7,308 bases of DNA from Anaerolineales bacterium. Its GTDB lineage: Bacteria; Chloroflexota; Anaerolineae; Anaerolineales; DRMV01. The position numbers and the translations under genes are program-made. The stretch is taken from the NCBI GenBank assembly GCA_026985785.1, contig JALSPT010000229.1, positions 1 to 7,308 on the forward strand. Reading direction: 5' to 3'. This document shows, in pieces, positions 4,595 through 7,308 of this stretch. The number at the start of each line of letters is the position of its first letter. Position 1 is the stretch's first letter. Below the pieces are notes generated by a model. That model was given only the letters and a program-made list of their open reading frames with translations, had not been told where the DNA came from and ran no database searches.

Positions 4595-6316
4595 TTACAA
4601 CCGCGCGACGCGGGCTTTGAGTTGTTCCATCCGGCTCAGCAAGTCGTTGAGCGCCTGATACAGACCACTGGCGCGCTTGTGCTCGGCGCGCACGAAACGC
4701 GCATACGGCGCCATCGCCTCCTGAATTTCTGCCATGTTCGCCTGCATGGTTTCCTCGAACTGGCCGCGCAGGGTGGTGCTCAGCGAGTGCCGCAGGTGCG
4801 AAACTTTGCGGTGCATCTCGGCGGTGGCCTGTTTGCGGCGGGCTGGAATGACGAACAACCCCAACACGGCCACGAAACTGGCTGCCGCGATGCCGGTGAT
4901 GTCGGCGGTCATGGTGGTGGCGATGGCGGTGATGATGGCTCCCAGCCCAATCGCGCCGACCTCCAAAGCCGCAGCCGCCGCAACCGCCGCCTGCGTGCCT
5001 TCGGCCAAGGTGCGGGCTTCTTTTTCCTTGTCATAGCGGCTGATGACCTCTTTGGCGCGCCGCCCGACGCTTTCCACCAGCCGATCGCGATCGTAGCGAA
5101 AGCCGCTGGGTGCTTCGAGCATCTGCCCGGCGTATTTCTCGCGGTGCTGCGCCAAATGCTCGTGGACGGCCTGCCACTGGCGCAGGTCGGTTTCCACCAG
5201 CCAGTCGATCAGTTTCTCCACCTTGGCCTCGATCTGCTGCGGCACGTCGCCGATGACCTGCTGCTGAAACTCTTCCCGCAGCCGCTTTTTGTTGAACAAA
5301 TCGATCACCCGCCCCAGGCGAATGGTTTCCTCGAAATAATTGCGCGCCCGCTGCTCCATCTCCAGCAGAATGTTGTCGATCTCGGCCATCCGCAACTCGA
5401 AGCCGCGCTGCATGTCGGCCTTGTATTCTTCCAATTGACGCTCCACCCGCTCGATCACCTCCAAGTCGCCCTCCAGAACCTGGAGTTCCTTTTTTAGCGT
5501 CTCGGCCTGCTGCCGCGCCAGACGTTCGCCCACGCCCAAAGGGTTGAGCAATTTCAGACGGATACGCTCGGTCTGGTCGAGGGTCTCGCTAATGTAACGC
5601 TCCAACGCCTCGAAGCGGCTGGCTTCCCACAGCGGGCGCTCGCCCTGCTTGGCGCGCAGGGCCAGTTTGGCGCTCACGGGAAAGACTTCCGGCTCGACAT
5701 CCAGCAGGCGGCGGGCGTTTTCCTGCACAAAAGCCACCACTTTCTGCAAATCCTCCGGCTGCTCCAGCAGGTCGGCTTTGTTGACCACCAGCACGATTTT
5801 CTTGCCCCAGGCGCGCAGTTTTTCCATGAACGCCCGTTCGCTCTCGCTGAAGGGACGGTCTGCCGAAGTGACGAACAGCACCAGGTCGGCGCGCGGGGCA
5901 AATTTGGCCGTAATCAATTCGTGTTCCCGCACGATGGCGTTGGTGCCGGGGGTATCCACGATGCTCAGGTCGCGTAGCAAATCCACCGGTGCGGTGATTT
6001 CCAGCAAATGCTCGCCGAGGGGCTTCTGGGCGTGCGCCTCGCCATAGCGCAAAATGTTGACCTGCGTGGTGGTCGGCGTGACGCCCTCGGCCAGCACGCG
6101 CTCGCCCAACAAGGCGTTGATGAGGGCGCTTTTGCCGGCGTTGAACTCGCCCACGACGACGATGAGGAAAAAGTCGTCTAATTGGAGGATGGATTCTTCC
6201 AACGTGCGGCGGGCGTCGGCATCCACGCCGGCCTGAAGCAACACCTCGCGCAAGTCGCCAAGGAGTTGCCGCTCTTCTTGAAGTAAGGCTTCGGGTTTGC
6301 GTTTCAACAGCGACAT
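4595..6316 (-). CDS. bacterial dynamin-like GTPase
   Basis: A 573-residue dynamin-family protein; such proteins bind and remodel membranes by GTP-driven assembly. The GTPase domain is complete: G1 GEFNAGKS (56-63), G2 threonines in PTTT (81-84), G3 DTPG (121-124), G4 NKAD (179-182) and G5-like VSAK (214-217). Long charged helices follow (about 262-350 and 360-435), the expected neck and trunk. Residues about 441-490 are strongly hydrophobic with a short break (LEVGAIGLGAIITAIA, then FVAVLGLFVIP), the likely membrane-inserting paddle, followed by a returning helical stretch to the C-terminus. The ATG at 6316 has AGGAG 6 bases upstream; a longer frame to 6454 would run into polX and adds no homologous sequence. 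It starts 16 bases after the polX stop, so the two are probably co-transcribed. Its biological role (membrane repair, division, stress or phage response) cannot be told from sequence. Confidence 0.9.
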   Translation of the reverse strand: MSLLKRKPEALLQEERQLLGDLREVLLQAGVDADARRTLEESILQLDDFFLIVVVGEFNAGKSALINALLGERVLAEGVTPTTTQVNILRYGEAHAQKPLGEHLLEITAPVDLLRDLSIVDTPGTNAIVREHELITAKFAPRADLVLFVTSADRPFSESERAFMEKLRAWGKKIVLVVNKADLLEQPEDLQKVVAFVQENARRLLDVEPEVFPVSAKLALRAKQGERPLWEASRFEALERYISETLDQTERIRLKLLNPLGVGERLARQQAETLKKELQVLEGDLEVIERVERQLEEYKADMQRGFELRMAEIDNILLEMEQRARNYFEETIRLGRVIDLFNKKRLREEFQQQVIGDVPQQIEAKVEKLIDWLVETDLRQWQAVHEHLAQHREKYAGQMLEAPSGFRYDRDRLVESVGRRAKEVISRYDKEKEARTLAEGTQAAVAAAAALEVGAIGLGAIITAIATTMTADITGIAAASFVAVLGLFVIPARRKQATAEMHRKVSHLRHSLSTTLRGQFEETMQANMAEIQEAMAPYARFVRAEHKRASGLYQALNDLLSRMEQLKARVARL

Positions 6317-6322
6317 GGACGG

Positions 6323-6327
6323 CTCCT
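6323..6327 (-). promoter_or_regulatory. ribosome binding site of the dynamin gene
   Basis: AGGAG on the minus strand (6327 to 6323), part of AAAAGGAG, lies 6 bases before the ATG at 6316 and inside the 16-base gap after polX. It favours this ATG over the in-frame one at 6454, which is inside polX. Confidence 0.65.
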
Positions 6328-6332
6328 TTTCC

Positions 6333-7308
6333 TCACCCGCGCGCCCGCAGCCACGCCAGGATCGCTTCCGGCGGGCGGGTGTTGAGCACGTGGCTGGCAG
6401 AGGCCCAACCCCGGCGGGCAGTGAGAATGCCGTAGAAAAGATTGTCGAAATCAACGGGGCGGTGGGCGTCGGTGTCCACCGTCAGGGGGATGTCGCGGCG
6501 GATGGCCGCGCGCGCCAGGTCATCGGTCAGGTCGAGGCGGCGGGGATGGGCGTTGATTTCCAGCGCCACCCCATGCTCGGCAGCAGCACCGAGCACGGCC
6601 TCCCAATCCAGGTCCGCGCCGGGGCGATGGGGCAGCAGCCGCCCGGAGGGATGGGCGATGATGTCCACATGGGGGTTGCGGATGGCCGCCACCAGTCGGT
6701 CGGTAACCTGAGCACGCGGCTGACGGAGGGCGGTGTGCAGCGCGGCGATGACGATATCCAGTTCGGCCAGCACCTCATCGGGATAATCCAAACGCCCGTC
6801 GGCCAGGATTTCCACCTCCGCGCCCTGAAGCAGCACGATGCGGTCGCCCATCTCGGCCTGCACACGGCGGATTTCCTCCCGCTGGGCACGCAGGCGCTCC
6901 GGCGTGAGGCCGTGCGCCACGCCCAGGCTCTGGGAATGGTCAGTGATGGCCAGCAGGCGCAACCCGCGCGCCGCGGCAGCCTCGGCCATTTCGCGAATGG
7001 AAGCGTGGCCGTCGCTCCAGGTCGTGTGGCTGTGCAGGTCGGCACGCACTTGCTCGGTAGTGACCAGGTCGGGCAGACGGCCTGCGGCTGCGGCTTCGAT
7101 TTCGCCGCGGCCCTCCCGCAGTTCCGGCGGAATCCACGGCAGCCCCAACGCGGCGTAGTAGCCCTCCTCGGTGGGGAAGGGCGCGTCGGCTTCGACGCCG
7201 CGGGCGGCGGCCAGGGCATGCAAGGCCGTGCGATGGGCATCGCTGCCGGTAGCCAGCACCCAGGCCGTGCCGAAACGCTGCGGCGCGACCGCGATCAGGT
7301 GTACCGGC
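6333..7308 (-). CDS. polX: DNA polymerase/3'-5' exonuclease PolX, C-terminal part
   Basis: The frame stays open to the window edge, so the 5' half is missing; 324 residues are visible. PolX fills short gaps in base excision repair with a family X polymerase domain and carries a C-terminal PHP domain with metal-dependent 3'-5' exonuclease and AP-site activity. The first visible residues (LIAVAPQRFGTAWVLATGSDAHRTAL, split here by the natural GSDAH motif) match the end of the polymerase domain, and YYAALGLPWIPPELRE is the signature linker. PHP metal ligands, numbered from the edge, are all present: H92 and H94 (DLHSHTTWSDG), D123 and H124 (ITDHS), E164 (AEVEIL), H191, H219 (AHPSGRL), D280 and H282 (DTDAH). 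The GTG at 7259 is not the start, because conserved PolX sequence continues upstream of it. The dynamin gene follows after 16 bases. Confidence 0.93.
   Translation of the reverse strand, partial: PVHLIAVAPQRFGTAWVLATGSDAHRTALHALAAARGVEADAPFPTEEGYYAALGLPWIPPELREGRGEIEAAAAGRLPDLVTTEQVRADLHSHTTWSDGHASIREMAEAAAARGLRLLAITDHSQSLGVAHGLTPERLRAQREEIRRVQAEMGDRIVLLQGAEVEILADGRLDYPDEVLAELDIVIAALHTALRQPRAQVTDRLVAAIRNPHVDIIAHPSGRLLPHRPGADLDWEAVLGAAAEHGVALEINAHPRRLDLTDDLARAAIRRDIPLTVDTDAHRPVDFDNLFYGILTARRGWASASHVLNTRPPEAILAWLRARG

Noticed and set aside
4529..5497. Long plus-strand open frame opposite the dynamin gene.
   Set aside because: Translation is rich in H, Q, L and D as expected from the complement of a GC-rich gene; the dynamin motifs are on the other strand.
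7257..7259. GTG at 7259 as the start of a stand-alone PHP-domain protein.
   Set aside because: The frame is open to the window edge and the upstream codons encode sequence matching the end of the PolX polymerase domain.

Overview
The window comes from a GC-rich bacterial chromosome. Gene content and protein style (PolX with a PHP domain, a bacterial dynamin, four-cysteine RecO, AGGAGG ribosome binding sites, GTG starts) fit a Chloroflexota lineage such as Anaerolineae, but no marker gene here proves this. It looks like ordinary chromosomal housekeeping sequence with one unusual fusion gene and one small palindromic repeat. I see no tRNA, rRNA, CRISPR array, transposase or phage gene.

Layout. 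Positions 1-233 are non-coding and hold a good sigma70-type promoter and a strong ribosome binding site. They drive the only plus-strand gene (234-1937), a 567-residue protein joining a DUF1858-like domain, a DUF2249-like domain, a probable second divergent copy of it, and an SsuA/NMT1-type solute-binding domain without a signal peptide. It ends at a clean intrinsic terminator (1944-1978) whose T-tract runs into the stop codon of the converging recO gene.

Everything else is on the minus strand. In transcription order from the right edge: polX (cut by the window edge, C-terminal PHP half only); a 573-residue dynamin-like GTPase 16 bases downstream; a gap at 4208-4594 with a 189-bp terminal-inverted-repeat element; a UPF0173 metallo-beta-lactamase-fold hydrolase with its own extended -10 promoter; a possible terminator; a class I SAM methyltransferase resembling the Trm9/ABH8 tRNA methyltransferase group; and recO, whose GTG start overlaps the methyltransferase stop by 8 bases.

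Functionally, polX and recO belong to DNA repair (base excision/gap processing and RecFOR recombination), the dynamin to membrane remodelling, and the methyltransferase probably to tRNA or another small target. The plus-strand fusion is the most interesting item: a cytoplasmic protein with a ligand-binding fold tied to domains often met in sulfur, nitrogen-oxide and redox contexts. Its ligand cannot be read from the sequence. I found no convincing multi-gene undescribed system.
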